Notes: a model not told the origin generated them from the letters alone. A stretch of DNA of 64,000 bases from Blautia massiliensis (ex Durand et al. 2017) (GCF_001487165.1 NZ_LN913006.1:2050096-2114095); one strand, 5' to 3'; counted from the first letter of the stretch, positions 28,446 to 37,801 are shown. Made by a program: numbers and translations.

Positions 28446-30410
28446 TTATATTCTCACACAGTGACATGCGGATAATTCTTTCCAGCCCTCTCCCAGAGAC
28501 TGTGGCTCTTCATACTCGATCAGCCTTCGTTTTCTCTCTTCCAGCGGATCCGGGATATGGATCGCAGAAAGCAGGGACTGTGTATAAGGATGCTGCGGAT
28601 TTTCAAAAAGCTCTTTTGTAGGTGCCATTTCTACCAGCTTTCCGTTTTTCATTACACCGGTTGTATCACTTAAAAAACGTACCATTGACAGATCATGGGC
28701 AATAAAAAGAAAAGAAAATCTTTTTTCCTGCTGAAGCTTTTTAAAAAGCATGACGATCTGTGCCTGGATAGAAATGTCCAACGATGCGATCGGTTCATCT
28801 GCAATGATAAGACGTGGTTCCATGAGAAGGCTTCTTCCTATGGCAACTCTCTGTCTCTGTCCGCCGGAAAGCTCTCCCGGCTTTTTCGACAGAATGCTTT
28901 CATCCAGTCCTGTCTCCTTCAGGATTTCCCGAAGCCTGTTCTCCAACATTTCTCTGTCACGGATCCTGCGGCTGATCTTTACAGGCTCCAGCATGATCTG
29001 CCGTATGCTCATTCGGGGATTCAGTGCAGCGCCCGAATCCTGAAAGATCATCTGGATCTCTGTCTGCATTTTCTTCCGCATTCCGAAAGGATCCTTTTTA
29101 TCCGGCACTCTTGCTCCCTGATAAAAGATCTCCCCACCTGTAGGCCGGTAGATTCCTGCAAGCGTTCTGGCTGTCGTGGATTTTCCGCAGCCGGTCTCTC
29201 CCACCAGTGCCATGATCTCACCTTCCCGGATACGGAAGGAAACATCATCCACTGCATGGATCGTATAATCGGAACGGATACGGAAATGCTGCTTCAGATT
29301 TCTGGCTTCGATCAGTACAGGCGCCTGTTTCTGTTCTGTTTTCTGTAAAAATGACGCTTCCTTTTTATCCGGTTTCTGTTTACGGCCGCTGTTTTCCTGT
29401 AATCTGTCCTTCAAAATGGCGGGCTTTTCTATTTTCGGAGCTCTTTCATCCAGAAGCCATGTGGCTGCATAATGCGTATCACTGACTTTAAACATCGGAG
29501 GAGTCTGTTCATAATCGATTGCCAGCGCCTGGGGATTTCGAACGGCAAATGCATCTCCCGGCGGAGGATTCAAAAGAGAGGGCGGCATTCCGGGGATCGG
29601 ATTCAGCTCCCCTTTTTCACCTGCAAATACAGGCAGTGAAGACAGAAGTCCCCAGGTATAAGGATGCCGGGGATCATAATAAACCTCTTCCGCTGTCCCG
29701 ATCTCAATGATCTTTCCTGCATACATAACTGCAACTCTGTCTGCGATCCTTGCAACAGCTCCCAGATCATGAGATATGAACACAATACTGATCCCTGTTT
29801 TTTCTCTCAGCTCAAGAAGCAGATCCAGAATCTTTGCTTCCACGGTTGCATCCAGTGCCGTAGTCGCCTCATCGGCAAATAATATTTCCGGATCACAGGC
29901 CAGTGCAATAGCCAGCACACAACGCTGACGCATTCCTCCGGAAAAAAAATGAGGCTGCAGTCCATAGCGCTGTTCTGCATCCGGAATCCCTACCAGCTTC
30001 AGCATTTCCACAGCTCTTTTTTTCGCCTCATCCCCGGATACTTTCTGATTTTTGATAATAGCCTCTGTGATCTGTTTGCCAACAGGGATCGTCGGATTCA
30101 GCGTCAGCATAGGATCCTGGAACACCATGCTTACCTTACTTCCGCACAGCTTTTCCATTTTTTTTCTTTTATAGGCTGTGATATTCTCTCCGCAGAGACT
30201 GATCTCTCCGCTTTTTACATGTGCATTCGGTGGCAGAAGCTTCATCACGCTACGGCACATAACGGTTTTTCCACATCCGGACTCACCTACGATACAAAGT
30301 ATCTCTCCTTTTTTTACCGTGAGATCAACATTCCGGACGGCCTGTACCTCGCCGTCCGGTGTGTCAAAGCTTACCGAATAGTTTTTTAATTCCAAAACGG
30401 TTTCCTGCAT
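28446..30410 (-). CDS. Fused double ABC ATPase (DppD-DppF) of importer system 2
   Basis: Two ATPase domains lie in one 654-residue chain. The first has Walker A GESGCGKT, signature FSGGMRQRCVLAIAL and Walker B EILFADEATTALD, then the oligopeptide C-terminal extension (NPIPGMPPSLLNPPPG). A charged linker of about 60 residues (KPDKKEASFLQKTEQK) follows. The second has Walker A GETGCGKST, signature LSGGQRQRVAIGRSL and Walker B LIIADEPIASLD. System 1 keeps these as two genes. I start at 30410 behind AAGGA. It is followed by 130 bases that contain the system 1 promoter and no clear terminator. Confidence 0.92.
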   Translation of the reverse strand: MQETVLELKNYSVSFDTPDGEVQAVRNVDLTVKKGEILCIVGESGCGKTVMCRSVMKLLPPNAHVKSGEISLCGENITAYKRKKMEKLCGSKVSMVFQDPMLTLNPTIPVGKQITEAIIKNQKVSGDEAKKRAVEMLKLVGIPDAEQRYGLQPHFFSGGMRQRCVLAIALACDPEILFADEATTALDATVEAKILDLLLELREKTGISIVFISHDLGAVARIADRVAVMYAGKIIEIGTAEEVYYDPRHPYTWGLLSSLPVFAGEKGELNPIPGMPPSLLNPPPGDAFAVRNPQALAIDYEQTPPMFKVSDTHYAATWLLDERAPKIEKPAILKDRLQENSGRKQKPDKKEASFLQKTEQKQAPVLIEARNLKQHFRIRSDYTIHAVDDVSFRIREGEIMALVGETGCGKSTTARTLAGIYRPTGGEIFYQGARVPDKKDPFGMRKKMQTEIQMIFQDSGAALNPRMSIRQIMLEPVKISRRIRDREMLENRLREILKETGLDESILSKKPGELSGGQRQRVAIGRSLLMEPRLIIADEPIASLDISIQAQIVMLFKKLQQEKRFSFLFIAHDLSMVRFLSDTTGVMKNGKLVEMAPTKELFENPQHPYTQSLLSAIHIPDPLEERKRRLIEYEEPQSLGEGWKELSACHCVRI

Positions 30411-30420
30411 GATCTTTTCC

Positions 30421-32007
30421 TTATTTTGTAATGGTCCAGTCTTCAATATTCCACATAACACCTACGGAATGATGTCCCAGAACACGTGTGGTATCCAGTC
30501 CGTCAAGTCCGGAAACGCCTACATAATCTCCCTGAAGATAAGCAACCAGAAGGATTCCAGGTGCCTTGGCATATGCCTTTTCGAATTCACTATATGCTTC
30601 TTTTCTGGCTTCCTCAGTCTCACCGTGACGGCCTTCCTCAAGATATTTATCCACATCTGCATTGGAATAATGCATGTTGTTTCCACTTGCGTCGGTTACA
30701 AAGTTTACATATGCCATATCCGGGTCAAACTGTGTTGCATAGCCGGCAAGAAATCCATTGTATCCTGCATCCCAATCAAATTTGGTAACAAGCTTTACTT
30801 CCATTTCCACACCAGCCTGCTTCAGCATATCAGACATGACATTGGCAATATCCACACGCTCTTCTTCGTAATCACGTACCTGGATGGTAAAGTGGAATTT
30901 CTGTCCGTTTCTCTCATAGATCCCATCATCACCTTTTTTCCATCCCAGCTCTTCCATCTTCTTTGCAAAGGTGTCCAGATCATAGGAGTAGATATTGGCT
31001 TCCTTATCTGTTCCGAGAGGGTTTCTCTGGATCGGGCTGTATGCCGCCTCTCCCTGTCCTGCAAGAACACCTGCAATAATGGACTCCTTATCCAGCGCAT
31101 AATTCAGAACGCCGATGGAATCTCCGTTTTCCTTCCAGAAATCTGTACTCATATCCATGGCAGCTCCACGGTAATCTGCTGTGGTAAACTCCCAGTAATT
31201 ATATCCGTCCTTATCCTTGAACTGAGAAGCATAGTTGGAATTCAGCCATGCAAGATCCGCCTCACCAGACTGGAGCATGGTTGCCTTTGTAGTCTCATCC
31301 GACACTGTACGGTATACAACGGTTTCAATATTCGGAACCTTTCCGTAATAATCTTCATTTCGTTTCAGTGTGATCATTCCGCCGGTAGCATCCCAGTCTT
31401 CAAATTTATAACGGCCTGTTCCCACCGGATTCTGGTTAAAGGATGTAGTATTTATGTCCTCCCCTTCCAGAAGATGCTCTGGAAGGATTCCCATGGTAAA
31501 GTAATCCAGCATGGCAGCATCATACTGATCCAGTGTAAAGATCACAGTCTGATCATCCGGTGCCTCAATACTTGTAATGTCCTGATAGTTGCTGGTGATG
31601 CTGGCTCCCAGGGTTTCATCCTCTGTAAGCTCCTTATAGGTGTATACAACATCCTCTGCATTGAAATCTTCTCCATCATGCCACTTAACACCATCTCGAA
31701 GTTTAAAAGTATAGGTATTGGTATCCTTGTCAAAGGTATAACTCTCTGCAAGATCCTCTACCGGCTTTCCATTGGCATCATATTTCATCAGTCCTGAAAA
31801 AATAAGATCCGGAAGTTCATCATGGTTATTCAGAAGGGGATTAATTGTACTTTCTGACTCACCTGCATATACCAGAGTTTTGTTTTCTTCTGCCGCAGCT
31901 ACGGTTACCGCACTGCCTGCAGCTGCTCCTGTACATGCTGCGGTCACTACTGCCAGTGTTATCGCCGCATATTTTCTGCCATAGTTGATTCCTGTTCTCT
32001 TTTTCAT
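30421..32007 (-). CDS. Family 5 extracellular solute-binding protein (system 2)
   Basis: This is an SBP_bac_5 protein of 528 residues with the family motifs YTFKLRDGVKWHDGEDF, NPVGTGRYKF and LNYALDKESI. The signal region contains VTAACTG, a poor lipobox, followed by a likely type I cleavage region ending in VAAAEEN, so anchoring is uncertain. I start at 32007 (KKRTGINYGRKYAA) behind GAGG. It differs clearly in sequence from the system 1 protein, so the two are not a recent duplication. Ligand unknown. Confidence 0.9.
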   Translation of the reverse strand: MKKRTGINYGRKYAAITLAVVTAACTGAAAGSAVTVAAAEENKTLVYAGESESTINPLLNNHDELPDLIFSGLMKYDANGKPVEDLAESYTFDKDTNTYTFKLRDGVKWHDGEDFNAEDVVYTYKELTEDETLGASITSNYQDITSIEAPDDQTVIFTLDQYDAAMLDYFTMGILPEHLLEGEDINTTSFNQNPVGTGRYKFEDWDATGGMITLKRNEDYYGKVPNIETVVYRTVSDETTKATMLQSGEADLAWLNSNYASQFKDKDGYNYWEFTTADYRGAAMDMSTDFWKENGDSIGVLNYALDKESIIAGVLAGQGEAAYSPIQRNPLGTDKEANIYSYDLDTFAKKMEELGWKKGDDGIYERNGQKFHFTIQVRDYEEERVDIANVMSDMLKQAGVEMEVKLVTKFDWDAGYNGFLAGYATQFDPDMAYVNFVTDASGNNMHYSNADVDKYLEEGRHGETEEARKEAYSEFEKAYAKAPGILLVAYLQGDYVGVSGLDGLDTTRVLGHHSVGVMWNIEDWTITK

Positions 32008-32098
32008 TCTGTTTTCCTCATCTTTCCTTATTTTCAAACCGGTTATCTACACTTCGGAATGCTTCATCACGGTTTGTATTCAAATATTTTTGACTGCA

Positions 32099-33016
32099 TC
32101 AGAGATTGCTGTAATGGTTATTTACCTCACTTCTCACAAAGCTTCCCATACTGGTAATGCACATTAAAGTAATGACCAGAAAAACTCCTGGGATCACGAT
32201 CACCCACCAGGTATTCATGATCAGTGCTTTATTTGCCAGTGAGAGCATACTTCCCCAGGAGACTACATTTGCCGGAAGCCCGAGGCCAAGAAAGCTTAAT
32301 GTAGATTCCATGGTAATACAGCTGCTTATCGAAGAGATCACCACAAACATGATCGCCGAAACAAAATTCGGGATCAGATGGTGATACATCACATATCCAA
32401 AACTTCCTCCGCAGAGTCTTGCATACATCACATAATCACTGTTCCTTATCTGCCGCACTTCACTTCTTACAATACGTGCCAGTGCAAACCACCCGGTAAT
32501 ACCGATGATCACAGATATGCTGATCATATCATTGGCCTGAAGGACCGCAGACAGGATCAGGATCAGCAGAAGGGTCGGAATACTTCCGCACATTTCCGTA
32601 AACCGCATCAGAACTGAATCCACCTTTGGACCTGCTGTTCCGCTGATGCATCCGTAGGTAACACCGATCACAGTAATGATCGCAGCTCCCAGAAGCCCGA
32701 TCACCAGAGAAACCCGTCCGCCATACCAGATCAGTGAATAAATATCTCTTCCAAGCGAATCCGTTCCAAAGATAAATTCCTTTCCCGGCGGTGTATTCAG
32801 ATTCTGGAGATAAAAACCTGAGGGATCATGATTTGCAACAACATTTGCAAATACACAGCCCAAAACGATCAGAAAAAGCAGGAACATGGAAAATACCGGT
32901 TTCCCCTTCAGCTTTTCCTGAAATGTTTTTTTTCGTTTTTCAGATTCATGCTGCTTCCACCCGGCACCAACTACCTGAAAAAGCTCAACTTCTGAAAGCT
33001 TCCGGTCAACTACCAT
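32099..33016 (-). CDS. ABC importer permease, DppC/OppC type (system 2)
   Basis: A 305-residue permease with LNTPPGKEFIFGTDSLGRDI near the N-terminus, EAA-type loop RLCGGSFGYVMYHHLIPN, and LSFLGLGLPANVVSWGSM near the end. The start overlaps the upstream permease stop by 7 bases. Confidence 0.92.
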   Translation of the reverse strand: MVVDRKLSEVELFQVVGAGWKQHESEKRKKTFQEKLKGKPVFSMFLLFLIVLGCVFANVVANHDPSGFYLQNLNTPPGKEFIFGTDSLGRDIYSLIWYGGRVSLVIGLLGAAIITVIGVTYGCISGTAGPKVDSVLMRFTEMCGSIPTLLLILILSAVLQANDMISISVIIGITGWFALARIVRSEVRQIRNSDYVMYARLCGGSFGYVMYHHLIPNFVSAIMFVVISSISSCITMESTLSFLGLGLPANVVSWGSMLSLANKALIMNTWWVIVIPGVFLVITLMCITSMGSFVRSEVNNHYSNL

Positions 33017-34002
33017 ACCCTCACCTCCGAATCCTTCATTCTTGGATCGATCTCTTCATTGACAGTCTGTGCAACAAAGCTGCTTAAAAATACGATAAAT
33101 CCCGTGATCAGCACATCGATCATCAGCAGATTATAATCATGATATTTTGCAGATTCCACTGCAAGGTTTCCAATTCCCGCATAATTGAAAACAGCTTCCA
33201 CAGTTACAGTCCCACCGGTTACATGGGGTACCGAAACTGCCATGATACTCACGATCGTCGGCATTACATTTCGAAGACAATGCTTCCACAGGATCTTTCT
33301 TTTGGAAAGTCCCTTGGATCTGGCAAGAAGTACATAATCCTTCCGCACCTCATCCAGAAATTTGTTACGTATCATATATGCGTAATACCAAAGATGGCTG
33401 AAGATCATTACTACCAGCGGAAGGATCATATGCTTCATACGATTGCCGATACTATCTGCCATTCCTACATCATAGGCACCGCTGCTTGGGAACCATCCAA
33501 GATTTACACTGAAGATCAGGATCAGTACCACACCAAGCCAGAAAGCCGGCACATAATAGGCTGCTGTTCCGATCTTGCAGATCAGCCGGTCGATCCACTG
33601 ATCCTCATGGAGCGTACAGAATATGGCAATCAGAACTGCCAGTATAAAGATCACAATATAAGCAATTCCTCCCAGCACCAAAGTATTTCCGATCAGCGGT
33701 TTGATCACATTCATAACCGGCTGCCTGTATTTCAGCGACAATCCGAAATCACCATGGACTACATTGGTAAACCACCTTACATACTGTACCCCGATCCCCT
33801 GATCCAGACCCAGTCTCGTTCTGGCCGCAGCCACTTCCTCGCTGGTCATCATTTCCAGGGAATCTCCGTAAAAGGACTGCAGGGGATCTCCCGGTGCCAG
33901 TCTCGCCAGCCAGAACACCACCACAGACAGAAGAAACATAACCACAGCAAGCAGAAGGATCCGCTTCAGGATCCGGATGACCAGTTTATTTTCTTTGTTC
34001 AT
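33010..34002 (-). CDS. ABC importer permease, DppB/OppB type (system 2)
   Basis: This is the first gene of system 2. It has the typical RILKRILLLAVVMFLLSVVV N-terminal helix, LARLAPGDPL, and EAA loop ARSKGLSKRKILWKHCLR. I start at the ATG at 34002 because AAAGGA lies just upstream. The frame is open for a further 99 bases, but that stretch is the conserved box and a hairpin of leader element B, so I treat it as leader rather than protein. Confidence 0.9.
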   Translation of the reverse strand: MNKENKLVIRILKRILLLAVVMFLLSVVVFWLARLAPGDPLQSFYGDSLEMMTSEEVAAARTRLGLDQGIGVQYVRWFTNVVHGDFGLSLKYRQPVMNVIKPLIGNTLVLGGIAYIVIFILAVLIAIFCTLHEDQWIDRLICKIGTAAYYVPAFWLGVVLILIFSVNLGWFPSSGAYDVGMADSIGNRMKHMILPLVVMIFSHLWYYAYMIRNKFLDEVRKDYVLLARSKGLSKRKILWKHCLRNVMPTIVSIMAVSVPHVTGGTVTVEAVFNYAGIGNLAVESAKYHDYNLLMIDVLITGFIVFLSSFVAQTVNEEIDPRMKDSEVRVW

Positions 34003-34038
34003 AATTTTCCTTTCCCACTGCCCTTTACAGTTCAGACA

Positions 34039-34147
34039 GACATTCGCATTCCGCTCTGCTGCATGCTCATGAACACAAATCGTGGAGCGATTTGTGTTCA
34101 TATTTCAAAAGCAGTTATGGCATCCAAAACCATAACTGCTTTTGAAA
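34039..34147 (-). promoter_or_regulatory. Structured leader element B upstream of importer system 2
   Basis: In 5'-3' order on the minus strand: an 18-bp perfect stem TTTCAAAAGCAGTTATGG with a 9-base loop (34103-34147), then a 12-bp perfect stem GAACACAAATCG (34071-34099), then a 36-base box (34039-34074) similar to the one before lrgA. Element A at 18981-19076 has the same order of parts with different stem sequences. It lies in the predicted 250-base leader of the system 2 operon. Confidence 0.55.
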
Positions 34148-34257
34148 GGGTCGTGTTATTATTCGACAAAACATTTGTATGCACAAATAGGAGTGCGCGG
34201 AGGTTATGTGCATCACAGTGTTTTTATATTCAGCACGCGGAGTGTGCTGCTGATATT
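34148..34257 (-). other. Upstream part of the system 2 leader, no gene
   Basis: No protein gene is supported in 34003-34418. This part has one more hairpin (CAGCAC/GTGCTG near 34232-34250). A plus-strand open frame of 113 codons crosses the promoter and the start of the LysR 3' end and has no homology that I recognise. Confidence 0.4.
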
Positions 34258-34300
34258 ATTTTATCATTTAACAGCTTTCGGACAACCCCGGTACGGGGAT
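34258..34300 (-). promoter_or_regulatory. Promoter of importer system 2 with shared element (site 2)
   Basis: On the minus strand -35 TTGTCC (34280-34285) and -10 TAAAAT (34258-34263) are separated by 16 bases. The 19-base element ATCCCC-N5-GGGG-TTGT (34282-34300) abuts and includes the start of the -35 box. A TGGAAT lies at 34331-34336 within ATGGAATACACAT, which is very similar to the matching stretch at site 1. Confidence 0.6.
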
Positions 34301-34418
34301 ATTGGACAGTCGGTTTTAGCATGGATGTGTATTCCATATAAAAAACGGGACTTTTCTGTATCAGGAACCTGTGTCCCGTGCAGAAAAATCCCGTCTGGTC
34401 TTTTGCTTTATTCTTTTA

Positions 34419-35327
34419 TCACTTTCCGGAAATCTGAAGTCTTTCCTTCACGAATCCCAGAAAATCCTTTCCCTGTTCACTGAGCTCTTCACCTCTCCGG
34501 CAGATGCACCCGTAAACAAGTTTCTGGCCTTCTCCCGGAAATGTATATTTCACGGAGGAATATCCCGGATCACGGCCGGAAAGATCCGCACCACTGATAT
34601 TACACAACTCTCCGGACCCAAGAAGACGTTCCACGATATAATCACTGTTTGTTACGACTACAGTCTCTGCCTCCACTGCGGAATGACCGTTTTCCTCTAC
34701 AAGGTTCCGGTAATTATCCGGGGAAAATTCATCGGGAAATCTCTGGATCAGCCTGAGCTGGGACATATTAAAATCTCCCTCATCTGCTTTCCCTTTCCCG
34801 GTATAAATATTTACCTCGGTTTCCGTCAGCAGCTCAAATTCCAGGTAATTCCGGGAAAGAAAATACTGGAACGCCGCCAGCTGATTCTGCATCACATAGG
34901 CGAATCCCATATCATCCTGTCTGCCTTTCACACGTTTTATGATCTCATGGGTATCTGCTGCGTAAACCTGATAATGAAGATCATCGCACTTATGTGCTTC
35001 ATAATACGTTACGAAGATATCCGCAAACCAGGAGCTGGGATGAAAGCATACACACAGGCTGCTTTTTGCAAGTGGCTGTGCCTGCATTTCCAGTTCATCT
35101 ATATTTTCCAGGATCCTCTGCACATGGATATATGCACGCTCTCCTTCCAGTGTCAGCTCTATGCCCTTTGCATGACGGACAAACAGCTGGGTACGCATAT
35201 CGTCTTCCATGGAACGGATCACCTTGCTTACATTTGACTGCGTGGTAAAAAGCAGCTCTGCTGCCTGGCTGAAGGAGCCTGTTTTGGCACAGGCCGCAAA
35301 ATACTGTATCTGTTTTATATTCAGCAT
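34419..35327 (-). CDS. LysR-family regulator of the importer/methyltransferase locus
   Basis: The N-terminal winged helix is clear: FAACAKTGSFSQAAELLFTT then QSNVSKVIRSMEDDMRTQLF. The rest is a ligand-binding domain of the usual size (302 residues in all). I start at 35327 (MLNIKQIQYF); a longer frame would overlap the upstream gene by 20 bases. It lies 4 bases downstream of the fusion enzyme gene, so the two are co-transcribed. The position suggests that it senses the ligand or product handled by this locus and acts on the three promoters that share the CCCC/GGGG element. Confidence 0.92.
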   Translation of the reverse strand: MLNIKQIQYFAACAKTGSFSQAAELLFTTQSNVSKVIRSMEDDMRTQLFVRHAKGIELTLEGERAYIHVQRILENIDELEMQAQPLAKSSLCVCFHPSSWFADIFVTYYEAHKCDDLHYQVYAADTHEIIKRVKGRQDDMGFAYVMQNQLAAFQYFLSRNYLEFELLTETEVNIYTGKGKADEGDFNMSQLRLIQRFPDEFSPDNYRNLVEENGHSAVEAETVVVTNSDYIVERLLGSGELCNISGADLSGRDPGYSSVKYTFPGEGQKLVYGCICRRGEELSEQGKDFLGFVKERLQISGK

Positions 35328-35331
35328 GATC

Positions 35332-37773
35332 CTACCTCTGTTTCTTTGCAAAGATCAAAAACATCGGGGTCGGATTGTAAAACTCGTCTTTTTCTGTATA
35401 AATACGTTTGCTGATACCAAGGTCAAAGGAAAATTCTTCCACACCTATACGGCTCAGCGTTTCCAGATCCCATGCCGGACGCAGAAAAGAACTGATGGGC
35501 AGCTGCCGCTTGATATCCTCGCATTCCTGCATCAGCTCATCCTGGATCTGATGATGAGCATGATTCTCCGGAAGATCCGCAGTGTCCGCAAAGTCTGCTG
35601 CTCCGTAGTTTGCATCCAGATTTATCATCACTCCGCCCGGTTTCAGTACGCGGAACCATTCCTGATAAGCATGCTCCGCGTCCGGAAGTGTCCAGGTAAG
35701 GTTTCGTGATACGATCACATCAAATTCCTCATCCGGAAAATCCGGAGCTTCTGCATCCATCACCATAAACCGGCAGTCTGCTTTTTCTTCCTCCGCCAGC
35801 TCCTTTGCATGAGTGATCATATCCGGCGTCAGATCGATCCCGGTTACCTGATGGCCTTCCTTTGCAAGAAGAATGGTAAAAAATCCGGTTCCGCAGCCTA
35901 CATCCAGGATCCGGAGATTCTTTTTCTCAGGCAGATACTTCTTAAGCTCAGCCATCCAGCGGCCTGCAAGTGCACTGTGAAGCTCTGCTCTTCTCTGTTC
36001 CAGAAAGCTGTCGCTGCGCCTGGTCCAGTACTGGGCGATCCTTGTTTTCCGCTCGTCTTTTTCTCTTACGATATTTCCGTAGGTGATCACAGGGCCGCCT
36101 TCCACAACCTGAAGGCTTGATACCTGATAAAGGATCACACCATCCATGTCTGCACGACAGATTTCCTGTACATTTCCCTCATAATCACGGATCTCTCCAA
36201 GATACTCATCCTGATGAACGATATCGCCTGGTTTCTTCACCGGATACCAGAGACCGTTGACACTGGCGCACTGATAACGCACATCATCCATTTTCAGCGG
36301 ATAGTACGTACTGTGGGAACGGATTCCGTTATAGGCTCCGATGCTGCAGAGGATATTTCTTACATCTCTTCGCATGGAATCCACTTCCTCCCGTTCCCAG
36401 GTTCCCATACAGCCGCGTTCCAGAAGGACCGCCGGAATATGGAAGGTACTTGCCGCATAATTGTAGGCGCCGCCTGTACTCACATTTGACTGTACCATAT
36501 ATGGGACATCAACCTGCTCTGCCATTTTTCGGGAAGCTTCCACGATCTCCGGCTTTGCCACGCCTGCAAAATATACATACGGAGTCAGTTCCTCATAATC
36601 ATCACCGCCGTGAAGATCGATATAATAATCTGCCTTCCGGATCAGGGATTCTGTGATGGCCGCTGCCAGTCGTTCCATTTTTGTGCCATCTTTTCTGCCA
36701 GGGAAAACACGGTTCAGATTTTTTCCGTCTTCCCAGCTGATGCTGCCTGCACGCTTCTCAAAGTCTTCCCGGTTCAGCACCTTTACCAGAACCAGCTGAC
36801 CCTTTACCTTTTCCGGCTTCAGCCGCTTCGACAGCTCGATCAGAGTCTGGATCCCCACATACTCTCCTGCATGAAGACCTGCTGTGACGAGAACGGTTTT
36901 TCCAGGATCTTTTCCACGGATGATGGTTGCAGGAAGGACAAATTCTCCATCTCCGAGCTCAAGAAAGCCTTCTGTTTTTTCTCCTACCGCAACCGGAAGA
37001 TTCAGGAAATGATCCGGCTTTACACCAGTTACCATAAACATTGGTGTGGACTGATAATTTAATCTCTCCTCCTCACTCCAGACCGTTTTCCATATTTCTG
37101 TGTCTGTGCGGATTCCAAGAAGTCCTGCTTCTCGGAGAGTTTTTACATCCCACTGGGGACGATTGATCTTTGACAGCGGTACCTGGAGGGCGATCCGCTC
37201 CATGCGCTCAATATCCGTACAGAGATAGTGATCATCCAGGCTGTTGTTTTCCACATTTTTCCGGTCGTTTTCGTAGGCCTTACGCTGCTCTTCCTCATAA
37301 AGATAACCGTACCAGTTGGCATCAAAATTCAGAAGTCTTCCTCCTACCTTCAGTACACGGACCCACTCTCTATAAGCAACATCAGGATGCTCCAGATTCC
37401 AGGTAAGATTTCGGGAAATGACCACGTCAAAGGTATTATCCTCAAAATCCAACTTCTGTGCATCCATCCTCAAAAAGCGGATATTCCGGCAAAGGTCTCC
37501 TGCATTTTCCTTTGCCTTTTCCAGCATTCCTTCCGTATAATCCACTGCATCTACATGATATCCGGCTTCTGCCAGGATCACAGGAAAAAATCCGGGGCCT
37601 GTTCCGATATCCAGGATACGGATCTCTTCCTTGGGTTTGTCCGGAAACTGACTGGTCAGCACCTTAAGCCATGCGTTTTTCTGCGTTCCTGCAAGCTCTT
37701 TATGATTCACTTCGGAGTACCCTTCTGTACGGGTGCTCCAGTAAGATTCGATTTCATCGAGAAGTTTTTCCAC
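35332..37773 (-). CDS. Methyltransferase / AstE-AspA deacylase / methyltransferase fusion
   Basis: An 813-residue, three-domain cytosolic enzyme. Residues 1-245 are a class I SAM methyltransferase (motif I RILDIGTGPGFF, then DVVISRNLTWNLEHPD). Residues about 255-570 are an AstE/AspA (M14-like) zinc deacylase, with GLHAGEYVG (HxxE) and YYIDLHGGDD as metal sites and LLERGCMG late. Residues about 575-813 are a second methyltransferase (RILDVGCGTGFF, DVIVSRNLTWTLPDAE) clearly related to the first. Family enzymes cleave N-acyl amino acids; the methyltransferases would then alkylate the same or a related molecule. It is the first gene of a unit with the LysR regulator. The substrate is unknown. Confidence 0.88.
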   Translation of the reverse strand: MEKLLDEIESYWSTRTEGYSEVNHKELAGTQKNAWLKVLTSQFPDKPKEEIRILDIGTGPGFFPVILAEAGYHVDAVDYTEGMLEKAKENAGDLCRNIRFLRMDAQKLDFEDNTFDVVISRNLTWNLEHPDVAYREWVRVLKVGGRLLNFDANWYGYLYEEEQRKAYENDRKNVENNSLDDHYLCTDIERMERIALQVPLSKINRPQWDVKTLREAGLLGIRTDTEIWKTVWSEEERLNYQSTPMFMVTGVKPDHFLNLPVAVGEKTEGFLELGDGEFVLPATIIRGKDPGKTVLVTAGLHAGEYVGIQTLIELSKRLKPEKVKGQLVLVKVLNREDFEKRAGSISWEDGKNLNRVFPGRKDGTKMERLAAAITESLIRKADYYIDLHGGDDYEELTPYVYFAGVAKPEIVEASRKMAEQVDVPYMVQSNVSTGGAYNYAASTFHIPAVLLERGCMGTWEREEVDSMRRDVRNILCSIGAYNGIRSHSTYYPLKMDDVRYQCASVNGLWYPVKKPGDIVHQDEYLGEIRDYEGNVQEICRADMDGVILYQVSSLQVVEGGPVITYGNIVREKDERKTRIAQYWTRRSDSFLEQRRAELHSALAGRWMAELKKYLPEKKNLRILDVGCGTGFFTILLAKEGHQVTGIDLTPDMITHAKELAEEEKADCRFMVMDAEAPDFPDEEFDVIVSRNLTWTLPDAEHAYQEWFRVLKPGGVMINLDANYGAADFADTADLPENHAHHQIQDELMQECEDIKRQLPISSFLRPAWDLETLSRIGVEEFSFDLGISKRIYTEKDEFYNPTPMFLIFAKKQR

Positions 37774-37801
37774 GTTGATTCCTCCGCACTTTTCTATTCA
37801 C

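Noticed and set aside
30409-31797. A 462-codon plus-strand open frame opposite the system 2 binding protein
   Set aside because: It is antisense to a gene with full family motifs and shows no independent signal.
33139-34341. A 400-codon plus-strand open frame crossing the permease gene and its leader
   Set aside because: It is a shadow frame that spans a promoter and hairpins, and its composition is unlike real proteins of this genome.
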